Shown piece after piece: positions 26,745-40,130 of a DNA stretch of 64,000 bases (its first letter is position 1; the number at the start of each line of letters is the position of its first letter). The notes beneath the pieces are model-generated. The model did not search any database. It had not been told where the DNA came from and saw nothing but the letters and a program-made list of their open reading frames with translations. Source of the DNA: Certhia americana (taxonomy: Eukaryota; Chordata; Aves; Passeriformes; Certhiidae); NCBI GenBank assembly GCA_018697195.1, contig JAGMWU010000042.1, positions 534,222-598,221 on the forward strand. Direction: 5' to 3'. Both the position numbers and the translations under genes were made by a program.

Positions 26745-28257
26745 CCAAAAAGGCATTTTACACCATATTATCCCATAAAGTAGTTTTATAATAAAGTAAT
26801 TACTGTCAATTAAAACAAAGACCAAAAAAATACAAACAAAAATTTCCTAACCATTTGTGTGCTTTTATCCTGATTTTCGCAGCTAGATTCCATTAGTTCT
26901 TTTTCAGTTAAATAAAAATTTCATCTAAAATACATTAAATTCTTTTTTTTCACAGCAAAAGGACAGCTTTTCCTTTCTTTGAGTAAACAGTGTGAAATTT
27001 TTGTCTTTTCCAAGTATGTGCACCCAAGCTTAAAGATAATCTCATCTAATAATTTTCTTCTTGCTGATGCTTCATAATCTCTGTATGAAGATCCACGGAC
27101 CATGCTTGCCTGATATTATCTCATATATCTGCTGATATTTTTTCAGTACTATTAAGCACTAAAATGCTGTTGAATGTGCTGATTTACACTCCACCTTCCT
27201 GATAGATTCTATTCTCATTTGTTTTTATTCACGACACGCTATTGAATTATTATTTTCCTCATCTTAATACAAGAACAGTGGATGGAGTGTGGATGGACAC
27301 ATTTTGTAGAAGTTAGACATGATTATCTATAAGTGTAAAGATTCTGGATACTGGAGCTACTTTTCTGCTTGCAGAGTACACCAGTTTCAAGGTCTCAGAC
27401 AGACTTTTCTTCCCAAGCACTTTTTTTCCAGACTGAAATGTTTTAAAACATGTGCTTAACTTTGAAAAGATGACCGGCCTAGTAAAAATAAGCAAGGAGA
27501 TGGTTTCCATGCTGGAAGTTAAATATATACTTGCATATTTTGCTGGGTCAGGAATGAAGTGCTAAACCACTGAGAGAAGGAGTTCCAGCCAAATACATGA
27601 GATAGACTGATTTTCATTGTTATGCTGGAAAACTACGAGACACAAAACTCAAATTCTTCCTCCGATTTCTGGCTGCTGAATGCTTAGATGAGCAAGTAAA
27701 AAAGTCAAGCTTCTCCTTAACAACAAGCAAAAATTAAGAGGTACAAGAGGCAAAAAATAAACAGAAAACTATGTGCAAGGCAAAAGCAAGAGAGAGATTG
27801 ACAAATTCTGGGTTAGTATTACTGATGTCTAACAATTATCAGTTTTAGCGAAAGTATGAAAAAAGCTTCTTAGGTGACACTGACAACAGCTGTTTAGGCA
27901 CAAATCTATCACAAACTACTGCAGGGAGAGACTAAGTTCCAGGTGCTCCACAACAGAGAACTCTGAGACAGCCAAGCAAGGTAATCTCCCCTATTTGCAC
28001 TCCTTCCTCATAAACCTGGCATGCAGGAGATTCTCTGACTTCAAAAGGGGGTAGATTCTATGTGGATACACATGGACTTTTATGGAATCAAGACTGCTCA
28101 GTGCTAAGTGGTGGAATTACTGTTGCAAGGGTGTTTGACAATTGCTTCGTGGAAACAGATATTTTACAGATACTCTACTGAATTTTCAAAAAATATAGTT
28201 ACTCCATAAAGTCTTAAAGACTGAAGTTTGAACAAATTTATTGACTTAAAATAGGAG

Positions 28258-28362
28258 ACAAAAAAACCAACCAACCAACCAAACAAACAAACAAACAAAA
28301 AAACCCCAAAAAAACTCAACAAAAAAACCACAAAACCCTAAAACTAACCAAAAACCAAAACA
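28258..28362. repeat. G-free CCAA/CAAA simple-repeat tract (105 bp)
   Basis: For 105 bases the plus strand has no G and almost no T. It begins with CCAACCAACCAACC (28267-28280), passes into CAAA units and then into irregular A/C sequence. On the transcribed sense strand this gives four GG runs spaced by TT. Confidence 0.9.
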
Positions 28363-28657
28363 GAGCCCCAAAGCTGTGCTGACTCACCAAAATGCTGACT
28401 AGGACACACAAAATCATTAAATGAAATAGAACTCTGAAAAGGCAGCTGAGGGGGAGATGCACCAACCCAATATTTTCTATCTAGGAGAGCCTCTCAGGAC
28501 ATGTCAGAGCCCATTGAAAACTGTTGTGTTCACATTTCAGAGCCACTGCAGAGTACCATGAGAGACGATTTCTGAAAATGTCCTATCAGATGGCAATAGC
28601 ACAAAACATATGCGCACACAATATAGCACAGATACCTTCTTGTTACTCTTGCAATAA

Positions 28658-28675
28658 TTTTTTTTTTTTTTTTTT
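28658..28675. repeat. T18 homopolymer
   Basis: Uninterrupted run of 18 T on the plus strand. Confidence 0.9.
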
Positions 28676-29429
28676 AAAAGCAGACGTTACCAAAAAGTTC
28701 CTACATTAAAAGAAATATATCAGAACTCCCAGGTGCTCGGAAGTGGTTTATGAATTTCCTTTCTCATAGAGTAAATTAATTATGTATTTTCACAAGCAAA
28801 ACCTATCTCTGTCACGTACATATCCTTCAAAACTCAGCGAAATAAAAGAACTGCTTTAAAAATGGTTGTGTACATCACAGTATACCTCTCTGCACACACA
28901 TGCACACAAAAAAATTAGGTAGTATCAAGAACCCAACTCAAGTACACCTGTCCATCTCTGAAACATATCCAGGCTACAGTTTCTAATTTTGAGTGCATTT
29001 AAAATGCTGTTTTAAGTCTAGCCTGATGATACTATATATTTAAATTCACACATTAACAAAGCTGCTTTCTTTTTTTAAACAAACCAAAACATCAAAAGGA
29101 AAGAAATGATCAAAAATCTCTTTTACAAAAGGTACCACTCAAACAGAGAGGGTTGTTAGAAATCAAAAAGCAAGGAAATGTGGAAAATATATCTTTTTTC
29201 TTACAAAACTAGACTGAGGTGCAGATTCCATGTCATCAGAATCTCAGGACAAGAAGGCTGCAGCAAGGGGAGCAGACTGGCAGTAATCAATTCTACTTTG
29301 GAACTGACTGCATTTATCATTTTTCTCTGGAGCCTTTTTTGGTCAATTATGCACAAAGTCTGTCAGTTATCATCCATTTTTTCATTAATAGCTGTATTTT
29401 TCTAACTATTTTTCCATCACAGTAGTTGC

Positions 29430-29640
29430 TCCTATGGCAACAAAAACCTTCCAACAGTCATTCCTTGAGAGTGACCGCAGCATTGCGAATGAGAGACAAT
29501 TGAATGGGGCAGCCTACATCTGTCCCCTATTTTCCATTCAGAAAGCATCCAAGAAATTGGCCAGCCAGCTTGATTGCCAAGTATTTCAATATTAAAAATA
29601 TTTGCATCCATGATCACTCAAAAGCAATACACACAATTTC
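29430..29640. promoter_or_regulatory. Candidate conserved non-coding element
   Basis: A repeat-free block with CpGs (GTGACCGCAGCATTGCGAAT) and an ATATTAAAAATATTTGCATC stretch near its right end, next to a GATCA. It stands out from surrounding low-complexity sequence. Regulatory role inferred only. Confidence 0.25.
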
Positions 29641-30027
29641 AGACAAGGAACAGCAGGTGACGTATGTTTAAATTTTGTTAGTACAGCTCTTAAATTCCTT
29701 CCCCCCACCTCAGCTATAGAAACACAGATGATTACAGCATTCCAGATTTTATACTAGTAGATCTATGTATTGAGGGAATAATACCAGTTGCATTTGGTTG
29801 TTTTTGGAGAGGTTAGTGACTTCTTTTTTTCTGTTGGTTGATGGAGTTTTCACTTGCTAAGGATGTTAAATCTGTATTCTGTTTGCTTTCCTTCTTCTCC
29901 CAATAACTTTTGAATTAATTGTATAATTCCTACAAATATTTTTAATACAAGGCTATAGTGTCTCAAAAATAATAATTTTAAGTCTCCAAAGGAGCACAAA
30001 ATCTCTTGCAAGATTCCTTTTGGGGGA

Positions 30028-30078
30028 AAAAAACAAAACCAAAACAAAACAAAACAAAACAAAAACCAACAAAAAAAA
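30028..30078. repeat. CAAAA simple repeat
   Basis: Several AAAAC units in a row with flanking A-rich and CCAAC sequence; a pentanucleotide microsatellite. Confidence 0.85.
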
Positions 30079-32670
30079 GCTGTTTTCAACTACACTGAAA
30101 GACACATTAGAAAATGCTCTGATATAGATGGGAGATTTTTGATTAGGTATCATTCCTCATTAGACAACAAAGAAAGAGGCAATAACAAAAAGCTACAGAG
30201 AACCAAAAATGGATACACTTGTGAATCCTTATGTTTTGGGTTTCCTTGTTGGGATAAGGATTTGAAAAAGCAAAGGAAAGGAGAGGAAATTATACATGGA
30301 TTCTGCTAGTTTTATGATATTGTCTTTAAAATCAAACATTTTGTGACTTTTTTTAGTGAAGATTCATTTACAAGTGCATAAAAATTGTTCTATAATTCTT
30401 CAGATGGCCAAGAAAACTGTGCTTGAGAAAATTAAAATTAAGCATCTTCAAGAGCCTCTTCAACTGAAAATTGGAAGGAATAATTGCTGCAGCATGCTTA
30501 GGAGACTGATCCCTCAACCCCTGCCATGCCAAACCCATTATCACCCCAAAGGGGATAATAACTGTCATGCCTGGTCTCGAGCTCAAGTACGTTTGTTAGT
30601 GCCCTGACTGATACAGAAAACAAGATCCAGCATAAGAGATGCTTCACACTAAAGTGTGCTAATGAATCACAGCGACAGCAGAGAGTTTTAACCTTCACAG
30701 AGCACAGGAGCAGCTCACTAACCAGTCAAGTACAGGAAATCAGGCTCTAGCAAAAGAGGCACTTGTACATGCAAGGGAAGAAAACAAAGCTGCACTTGTT
30801 TTAGTTCATAAATAATAGCTCCACCAGCTTGTGTGTAAGGAGGAAACATAATTAGTTCCAGGGTGCAAAAAAGGAATCAGTCTGGGCACCTGAGAAGTCT
30901 CCAAAGGAGAGGGCTGGCCATGGCAGTGAACTAGATCCCACCTAAAGGATGGTTCTGGTGAACAAATTCCCTCACCAGTAAGTTCTCGTATACAGGCTCC
31001 TAAACAAACTCTCCCTAAAGGAGGACCCAAAGGTGAAAGGCAAGCACAAAGAATGAAATCCAGACTGACAGAAGTTCAGCAGGCTAAGGAAAACATTTCA
31101 CAACCTATCCTTCTGCTGCACAGATGGCTCAGCTCGTGGAGGAGCCTTGGGTACAGGCACCTTTTTAACAAGGTTTCAAAGAGCATTAATAGTGTTCCCA
31201 GACACTACAATAACAGAGAACAATACTTACTATGTTTTATTAAAACCAGATCAATGTTAAACATAGCAATGTACTGAAATTGGTGTTTCTTTTACTGCAC
31301 AGAAAGAGGTTATTCTCCAATACCTGCTCCTGTACCTTTTCACTTACATTCTATAGCTTCCTGGATTTCTACGCAGGCTTTTTTCATTTTACTGTGCTTG
31401 TAACCTGAACTCCGAGACTTCAGTTGTGTATTTCAGTTCTAGGCAGGTTTACAGCTCTGTATTTCCACATACCAGCCTCCTGTTTAGAGATTTTCTTGCA
31501 GTTCAAGATTCAAAATTTCACTGGGCACGAACTAATTTATTCTGCTCTACACGTGAAGTGGGCGTGGAAAAGCAGGGAGCAACTCCTCTGTAGGACAAAT
31601 TAGTTACTTGTGAACATGAGGAAATTCAGACCAACACATTCTGAATGCAGCACACACACTGCAGATCTTACGAGTCCCAAAGGCAAACTTTCTGCACATA
31701 TTTCTGCCCAGGGAATCCTAGCAAAAACATGGCAAGACTAAACATAAAATTTCCAACCGCTGTGAGAGAGAGAGGTACGTTCATACCTTTCACATAAAAG
31801 CAAAGAAATACATTTGAAAGCAAGTAGAAGAAGAGATTTACATCTCCCCTTCTTGAATTTTTTCAGAAAGATTTTTTGCTCATCTTATTTGCCCAATTAA
31901 AAAAAACCCAAAAAAAACAGTAGAACACACCTCAAGCTGGAATATCCTATAGCATCATTAGTCAAAAAATCTAGTAATAAACACTGGGAATAAAACTCCG
32001 GCTTACAAAGATTATAGAGTGGCCAAATTACCCCCACCAAGGCAGCAGACAATAGCAATTCCGTGATTCAACAAATTCTAGGCAGTTCTTCCAGTCCTTG
32101 ATTTTATTTATTCTAACTCTCATGTCATGGTGCCCTACAGACATCCTTCCTTATGTGCTGAACCAGTTTTCTCTTTTGTACAACTACCTTGACACATTTT
32201 CTTGTGCACTTGTAGAAACACCTTAAAATTTAGCTTTTATTATATAATTATTCAGCTAAAGTCTAAATCAGTATCATTCAGATATTTCCTTAAGTTTCAA
32301 TTAAAAGACTTCAGCTTTTGGAGCTTCTAAGACTATAATGTTATAGCAAAAATACACAAAAAATAGCAAATAGAATAAAATACAACATCTGAGAAGTTTT
32401 AGTCCAAGTGTTAGCATATGTGTAAGAAAAATAATGTGCAAACTGCATAAAGAGAAGAGTAGTTCTGGAATACAGTTCCTATCATTTGAGGGATAATAGT
32501 TTCATTTTCGTGAATACTGAAAAGCCACAAAGCACTGCAATTCAGCAGTAACTATAAAGGCTCCTATAAGAAACAATGGAAGAAAACAGAGACAGATAAA
32601 AGGAGCCATTTTTAAGAAATTAATCCCCTCTCCTCTTCACCATAATGAATGTTACATTCCCACTTTTCTT

Positions 32671-32685
32671 AAAAAAAACAAACAA

Positions 32686-32716
<31 letters not shown>

Positions 32717-32740
32717 AAAAAAAAAGAAAAGAAAAGAAAA
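32671..32740. repeat. A-rich tract (70 bp) ending in AAAAG units
   Basis: Runs of A are broken by single C, passing into four AAAAG units at the right end. It is an imperfect simple repeat of uncertain origin. Confidence 0.9.
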
Positions 32741-34300
32741 TCCAACTCTGCTACACATCAGAAATGAAATGAAGTAACAATTACACAGACATTTTCTGCT
32801 AACCAAAACCACACTTCCCAGTCTTCAAGGGATCATTTGTCCCTGAGACAACCGTTCTGGCTCAGGCTAGACTCTAAGTTATTGATGTTGTTTATGGAGG
32901 TGGGGGAGTGATTCCATCTGTCTGTGATAGGCACTGCATGTTTTGAAGAGAAAATAGTCAATTCCAAACAGTTTACTGATAGAAAACTTGACCTGGACAA
33001 GCTGAATAGCTACTGGGCGACTGCCATGCACAACTCAGTCTCAGCAACTGATTTGTCCATGATAATCATCTTACACAGATGAACCTTACATTGTGGTTTA
33101 CATGTGTGTGGGAGCTCTATGTTATCTATGCTAATAAAACATTAATCAAGGGCCAAATTTATAGCAGGCATTTTGTAAGTAAGGTCAAGACAGGTCAGCC
33201 TCACATAATAGGAAACAACTATAGGCTAGATCTTAACACTGTAACTGAACACCCTTGTTACTTTACCTTGGCCCTTGGGATCAAGACTAGTAGCAAAATG
33301 TTTTTCCTGCCTCAGAATGGTGTTTCCCCTACCATAAACTGAAATGCAACCATTAAAACTCACTAAAATGATCATTATTTTTATGTATCTTGAGAACATC
33401 TACATCTTAAGAAAAAAATCTCAAATAGCCATTTCCCCCATTTCTACAATGGCAAAAAGATATTTATATAGCATATTAACTTATCTGATAAATTATTCCA
33501 GATTTAGTTCAGTAGCTGTCCTAATCACATAAAATTTATTTTCGATTTGGATTCTTACTTAGCTGAAGTCACTCACTTGACAGAAGTTACATTTAAATAA
33601 AAGACATTTCTTATAATACACCTCTGCTAACCCATTAAGGCATCTTTAAGAAAACCCTTTAGAAAAAAAGTAAATATTGCTCTTAGTCTGCCTCAACAAT
33701 CAATTCATAATGAATAAAATATTGATGGTTCTGAACACAGACTACAAGTCAAAGAGCATGGCCTCATCACCTGCTCTGTCATTTTCTGTAAGTTCCAATA
33801 ATATACATATAAAGTTATGGATAGAACATTAAACTAATTGGTAATATTAAGAGGGTTTTTCCCTAAGAGGGACTCTCCTCCTTTCTAGTTTAAGAGATAG
33901 ATCAGAAATAAATGAGCAAACTAGAATCTAATTTTTGAGACAGAGGCTTATCTTACAACTCCTAGCAGTAATGTCTTTCAAATATCAATTGCCTTTCTCA
34001 AGAGATTAGCTGAATACAAATTATAGTTTCAACATTAACCAGTACACAAAGACAGGAAGAAAGAAAATCCATGACACGCAGATAAGCAAAGTATTTAAAG
34101 AAACTAAAGAGCATTAAAATTCTGCAATATCCCATATTCAGAATTAGAACTGAACCGAAGTACCAAAGAACATGAAACCATGCTGAAAAAACTCAAAGAA
34201 AAGTACACAAAAAGGAAGAAAAAAATTATTTTTAAAAAGTTTCCAGGCACATAACTCCCTGAAAGCTAAGGCAGAGGTGCTATCAAATATTGTGACTTAC

Positions 34301-34365
34301 CTTCCCTCATTGACAAGCTCAATAAAGGCCAGGCCAGCATTCTTCTGTATGGAGTTTTGCCACTC
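34301..34365 (-). CDS. LRBA: LRBA exon [22 protein letters not shown]
   Basis: This 65-base exon starts in phase 0 with [20 protein letters not shown] and a Gly, then two bases (AG) of an Arg codon finished by exon F. The acceptor is TTTACTCAG; it is followed at once by GAG, making a CAG-GAG tandem. The donor is GGAAG followed by GTAAGT. The sequence is near-identical to what I recall for both LRBA and NBEA; the Val in FIELVNEG fits LRBA, where NBEA has Ile. It lies isolated between introns of 18.5 and 10.9 kb. Confidence 0.95.
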
Positions 34366-35764
34366 CTGAGTAAAGACAAAAAAGAAGAGAAAACTAGCTG
34401 TATAAAAACAAAACTTAGAAGAGGCATTTTCAGGGACAAAATCATACACTTCCTTTTCAGCTTTAGCAACTTACAGCACCATCAGCAAACGCACAAAGCA
34501 TTAATTATGTGCTGATCAGGAAGAAATTACAGCCAGCATGAAGGAACAGGGCAGCATCATTTACTTAAGGTCATATTAAGGGAGAAGAAAATCCAAAAAC
34601 ATCCCACAAAAGATTCCATCATTTTCTTTTGTTATGTCATGTAATCCTGAACTTGCTCTGGTTCACGGATGCTTTTGCCTTATTGAACCACGATAGTGCT
34701 AGAAACTGTTTCACATTAAGGCAAGGCTCATTCCTTAGACACAAATTTTTCTTGTAGCTTAAAGCCTAGCAGGCCTATTTCCTAATAATAATCCTCACTT
34801 CAGCACCACATAGTCATCTCTACTCATTTAAAAAAATAATCTGTTAACAATCCAAATATTGCACCAATAACACATGATGTTTTAAAAAAATGTAACATTT
34901 TTAACACACTGAAACTATCCAAATGGCAGAAGAACATGCACTGCACATTCCTTAAATCCAGCTGAATCTTGAATTAAGCAAAATTCTAAACCTCTTAAGC
35001 ATGTAGCTGGGTTTTGCCTGGCCCCCAAAAGAGACATGGGGGAAAGTAACCAACTCAGATGACCTATCACTGGTGCTTGTAACCCTCATTTGAAAGATGA
35101 GAAGAAAACAAAATTACTTAACAAACACACAAAGCAGACTTTTTAATCCTAGATCACAGAGGAACAGGTTAACCTAGTTCAAAATTAGAGCAATAAATGT
35201 GTGCACCTTCTCTTCTGGGGAAAATGCAGAGGCAAATAGAACAGGACAAATACAGCTCTTGATTTAAACTCTTCAACTCTTCTAATCTAATACAAAAGAC
35301 TGATTCTGCAGCAGACAGATAGTTAAGTTTCATGTGCTTTTCCACATCAACTTCCTTGATTTTTTTTTTTTATTCTTTGTTCTATGAAATAACAATCCTA
35401 CTAATTATCTACATGAGTATTCTATCACTGTCATTATTTTACAAAAATCTCATCAGCTCCAAGGCAGGCAAAAAGTTCAGAACAGAAAATATGTCTTAAA
35501 CAAATTTCAGATTTCTGAATGTAAGAGGTTTTTAATACACAGTGACGGAGTACATTTTTTGGTGCTCAGTGTTGCAGAATTACCTCTCAGTCAGTGAGAT
35601 CAACGTTGAACGAGACACACACTGAAACAGTGTTGTTATTTACAACTTAAATCCTGCCCCTCTGCCCCCACACACAAAAGGAAGAAAAAAGGATCTCCAA
35701 ATTTCAAATGCAGGGGAGAAAAAGCAACTCTGATTTCTCAATCTGTTTTTCCAGGCCTAACACA

Positions 35765-35797
35765 TGCTTATCATGTTTATCATGCTCATCATGTTTA
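35765..35797. repeat. 9-bp tandem repeat (TATCATGTT-like)
   Basis: Units GCTTATCAT, GTTTATCAT and GCTCATCAT followed by GTTTAAGC form about 3.5 copies of a 9-base motif, with an alternating GCT/GTT start suggesting an 18-base higher-order unit. Confidence 0.75.
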
Positions 35798-38221
35798 AGC
35801 TGCAACAACGTATTACAATTTTCAAGGAGTCAGAATTAAAAGCAGAATAATTGGAACCTTTGATGTATTATTCATCACCAATTATAAATGTATTCTAGTG
35901 GAAAACAAAAAAAGCCTTTTAGTTTCTAATATTCTAAACAAAATAGCAAATGCAAATAATCCTTCTAAGAGGTTTTAAATGTAGTATCAGGTTCTAAATA
36001 TTTAGCTTTATATAATGATAACTGAAACTATTCTGTTAGCTAAAGTGTGAGAAAACTCAAGAAAAGCAAAATAATTTTTTCCACTTATGACACTGCCCAT
36101 CTGTTGTTCTGCTCTCTAAAGAGCTCACAACAATACTCAGAAATTTAATTGGTGAAGATGGAGGCTGCCAAAAGTGAAAAGAAAGTGCATTTATCATGAT
36201 ACTTTTCAGCATTTTCTTCTACATCAGACATCATCAAAGAAGGTGTTAGTCTAAACATTTTCATAAATCACAGCTGAACACACCCTAAAGCTTATTTTAA
36301 TAGCTGAAAGAAAAGACTAATGGTCTTCATCTTTCAAGATCCACTGAATATTTCCCCACAGTATATGTTCACTCTCAAACAATTACACTCAGTATACATA
36401 TTGCATTATTATATCAGCATCTTAGTTATCCAACTCCCAAAGGTATTATGGAAAAAACATGTTAAAAGCTTCAAACTCAACCACTAATGCAACTACATAA
36501 CGACAAAACACATTTCAGCACTTTTCTGAGGAAGGGCTGTAAGGGAAGATCAACTGAGTCAATAATTTCATACCTGTTCTAAGCTGTAGGTAATTGACCA
36601 TCATTTCCCGTGGCTATAAATGTTTAGTGACCAAGAGACATCATCTACTTCTAATGCTTTTGGTCACTGAACACTCAACAGTGAGGCAGGAGAAAAACAA
36701 AGACGCACTAGACATAATCTCTAACAACTCCAATAAACAATCACCATGACAAGGAGACAAATAAGAAATCAGATTTTATTCAAATACTGCATCTGATAAG
36801 GAAATTTCCTAACTCGTTATTGTGTCACCTATTTCCTTAACAGAAACTAAAAACAGCCCCATAATACCCTAGGCACGGACTCAAGCCTTTCCTGAAACGG
36901 TGCTTCAAACCTCATCTGAATTATAATTTTGTATGGAATAGCACATTAATTTCCTTTCTATACAGCACAACTCTGGAGTGAGCAAAAATACATCCCAGTC
37001 CTCTACAGCTTTAATTTTATATCATCAACAAGTTTCATTAGCACATTCTTACCGAGTGCAAAAGGGTCATTTAATGAAAACATTAAACAGTAGTGGTCTT
37101 AAACCCCTCCTTTCAAAAACTAATAATCTCCCTCAAGGTTGATATCATGACCTGTTGTCCCATTTGAGTAATGCTGGGGTTATTTAATCTCTTTTACAGT
37201 GCGGTTTTTAATTAACCTTAACTAATGATCAGTCATATGACAGCACCAAATGCTCTAACAAAACTCATAAATTACTACATTTACTATTTTTCTAGGAAAT
37301 ACTAAGACCAACAGCATGCATTAGACTATAACCAATGACCAAAACATACAAAATACCACAAGCTGGATTAGACCATAAAACAGCAACAAGATTAGTGTAG
37401 CAAACAGCCTTTAGTATTTGTACATCCCATTTTATGCCATTGCACCCACACATGTATGTGTAGTTATCTCAGCCTTCAGATGTCTTTCACACTGTCTTCA
37501 AAAGTCTCTCATACTATTTGATCCTCATATTTGCTTTCATAAAAGCAAGGAACATATCTCATCACATGGCACGATCAGATAAGTGAAGTTCTTAAAAAAT
37601 TTCTGCCTTGAATTTGACTTTTTTCCATTTATTATTGGTTTCCTTCCCATTCTGAGTATCCTTGTTCAGATCAAATACTTCATAAACATCTTATTCACAC
37701 AAAAAGCCTTTTCCTGCAAGCAGCAGATAGCAGGAGCCAGCTTCAAAACAAAGAATGCAGTTGTTTCTTTATACAGTGAGCTAAGAGTCTATTACCAAAA
37801 ACATGTCATGGTGATTAAAAGTTCAATAGGATCAAGAGGAGATGGAACAAGTACGCATCAAGAAAATAAACACATTAATATCGGCTAAATAAAAAGAAAT
37901 GGGTCCAATTCAGAAAATACCCAGAGCAAAAGTTGATGGAGACTGGAAGAGTATCACACTTGTCCTGTTTAGTTCTTTTTGAGCAACTCTTTGTGTCTAC
38001 AGTTAGAGACAGGACAAGAAGCAGAGTGGAGCCTTTATCTAGTCAAATACAACCATTCCTAAACTGTAATCACTCAAATAAATGCCAAAATTTTGATGAT
38101 ACACAATTTTGTTGGTTTGGAATTTGAAGTGTTTGCCTGTAGGCAGCAAATGGACATATCCCTCCTCATCCATACACCCTTGGTAAAGTAATATAATCAT
38201 ACTTTAAACAATTATGACAGG

Positions 38222-38284
38222 AGCGTTGGACCTAGATGTTTTTTTAGGTCATTTTCAACTCAAACCATTCTACAATTCTATGAA
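38222..38284 (+). mobile_element. CR1 LINE, 3' end fragment (plus orientation, old)
   Basis: A diverged CR1 3' end: TTGGACCTAGATG, a TTTAGGTC segment, then CAACTCAAACCATTCTACAA and TTCTATGAAT. The order and spacing fit the CR1 consensus TTGGACTAGATGATC ... CCAACC ... ATTCTATG. About 60 bases remain. Confidence 0.8.
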
Positions 38285-39499
38285 TACCCCAAAACATACA
38301 TTTTTCAAGGTATATACAAACATTTGCAAGACCAACTCATCGACTGGTCTGATGGCTAAGCAGTTAAACCATGGATCTTGAACAGAATATTTTAAACATT
38401 TCCAATAGATGAAAACTGCTCTATTTCCAACTGTAGCAAACTGTTCTACTGCCCTCAATCACATATGTACACATGCATGCTTAAAAATTCATTTTTCTCA
38501 GAAACTTAAAAAAAAAAAAATCCTTCTAAACAGTTTAATATATTCTACAATTAAGGATTATATCTAGAAGTTGAAACACACACTCATCAAAAAAGAGAAA
38601 ATTCTTCACTAATCCATCCTTCCCATAAATCTGGCAGAGTTTTGATAATTTATTTTGGTTATGAAACAAAGAAGAAGGATGTCTTTGGTACTGACAACTA
38701 TGAATGGGGCACTAAGGAGCAGGGTGGGAAAATGTGTTAACATATGACTAAGAGACATATTATATCCTAGAGTAAAGGTCAAATCTGCATGAAAAACTTG
38801 TTCATAGAGAGATACACTAATCTTTAAGTGCCTAAAGTAAACTATCAAGAACTTTTCAGCAGTGTTTGCACTTGGTGTCAGCACTCTCTCAGCACCACAT
38901 CCACTACAGGCTTGAATGAACCCAGCAATAAAGAACATATAGTGAAAAGTAGATTATATCTCAGCTGGGTTCTTCATAATTAAAAAAAGTTAGACTGCAT
39001 GTTAAGCAGAATCTCCCCAAACATAAATTACTTTTAAAGGTTGAAGTATGCTTCAGTTATTTTAATCTATGAAACTCCATTGAAAAAAATTAAAAGCAAC
39101 ATGGAGTTATGGGAAATCTTATCTAGAAACCACGCAGCAATTTAATATCAAAATTAGCACATGCCAAGTACTTACAAAACAGGAACATTTTGCAAAGATG
39201 TGACACAAATTAATATAAAAATGAGAACACATTTGAGATAGTTATCCAGTGTATACACAGATGTACCTGTATGCTCAGATAAAATTCTAAAACAATAAAC
39301 AAATAATGAAAGAACTATCTGAAACTGAGTAAAAAAAAATTATTTCAATAAATATTTTCATGTCCCTTTCTCTACAGAACATCACCACTGTTGCTGAATC
39401 CTGAAACAAAGTGAAAACTTGCAAAAATATTTACTACTAACCTAAAAATTCAGAACCCCGTGTCACCCAAAAAGCCTTATCCAACAGGCTTGGATTTAC

Positions 39500-40130
39500 T
39501 GACATTTAAACAAAGGCTTCTCTATGAAAGCTTTAACGTGGCATCTCTGTAACAAGCCGAGCTACCTCACTAATCAATAGCGAGGGTTTGATTTCAATAA
39601 GGGTGATAAAAGTTACTCTAACCCTGGCCAGCTACAAGCTCTCAACAGATGATGGTCATTAGGGCTCTAGCAGGGTCCCACGTACTCGGGCTGTACAAAT
39701 GTGTCCTATTAGTACATGGGCTGTCTGTTTGGCAACTCCGGGCTCAAGACAAATGGCAGCTGCTGCCCTTCCAGGTCTGAAGTCAAGTCCTTCGGGAATC
39801 TGAAAGCCCAACTGGAAAAATCAAGGCCTGTTCATTAGAGACTGCTCCAGGGGAAACTTGCAAGGCTGCCATTAGAACTATATAAAAGAGCTAATTATTT
39901 TTATAAGACTTTTAAAACTATCAAGCACACCCAGTTATAATAAAAAGTATTTACTGCTGGCATTCCATTAAAAAAGACATTGCTTTCTGTCAAAGAATCC
40001 GACAGCGACAGTACACAACTGAAGTCTTTGTATTGAAAATTTTAATGAGTCTTCTAGGAGAAAGTTGTGCAAAAATTAACTAGATGAGAGAGCTTCTCAG
40101 GTGAAGGTATAACACCACGCCCACTAATGT
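39500..40130. promoter_or_regulatory. Candidate conserved non-coding element (about 630 bp)
   Basis: This block is markedly less AT-rich and less repetitive than its surroundings and has several CpGs. It carries an E-box CAGCTG (39757-39762), a TATA-like CTATATAAAAG (39878-39888) and a TAATTA core (39892-39897). No open frame or splice-site-flanked exon was found. Enhancer activity, possibly for MAB21L2, is an inference. Confidence 0.35.

Larger units (their letters stand above)
23428..34300 (-). other. LRBA: LRBA intron E-F (10.9 kb)
   Basis: The donor is GTAAGTCAC and the acceptor CCTCTGTCTTTAG. It contains a CR1 fragment in minus orientation (26578-26744), an (AT)10 microsatellite, a G-free CCAA/CAAA tract (28258-28362), a T18 tract (28658-28675), a CAAAA-rich tract (30028-30078), a 70-base A-rich tract (32671-32740), and a possible conserved block at 29430-29640. 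No exon or nested gene was recognised. Confidence 0.8.

Noticed and set aside
28258..28362. CRISPR-like or satellite array
   Set aside because: Units are 4-base microsatellite motifs without spacers, and the host is a vertebrate genome.
39878..39888. TATA-box-like CTATATAAAAG as a promoter
   Set aside because: No open frame, CpG island or initiator context follows on either strand. In AT-rich DNA such words arise by chance.
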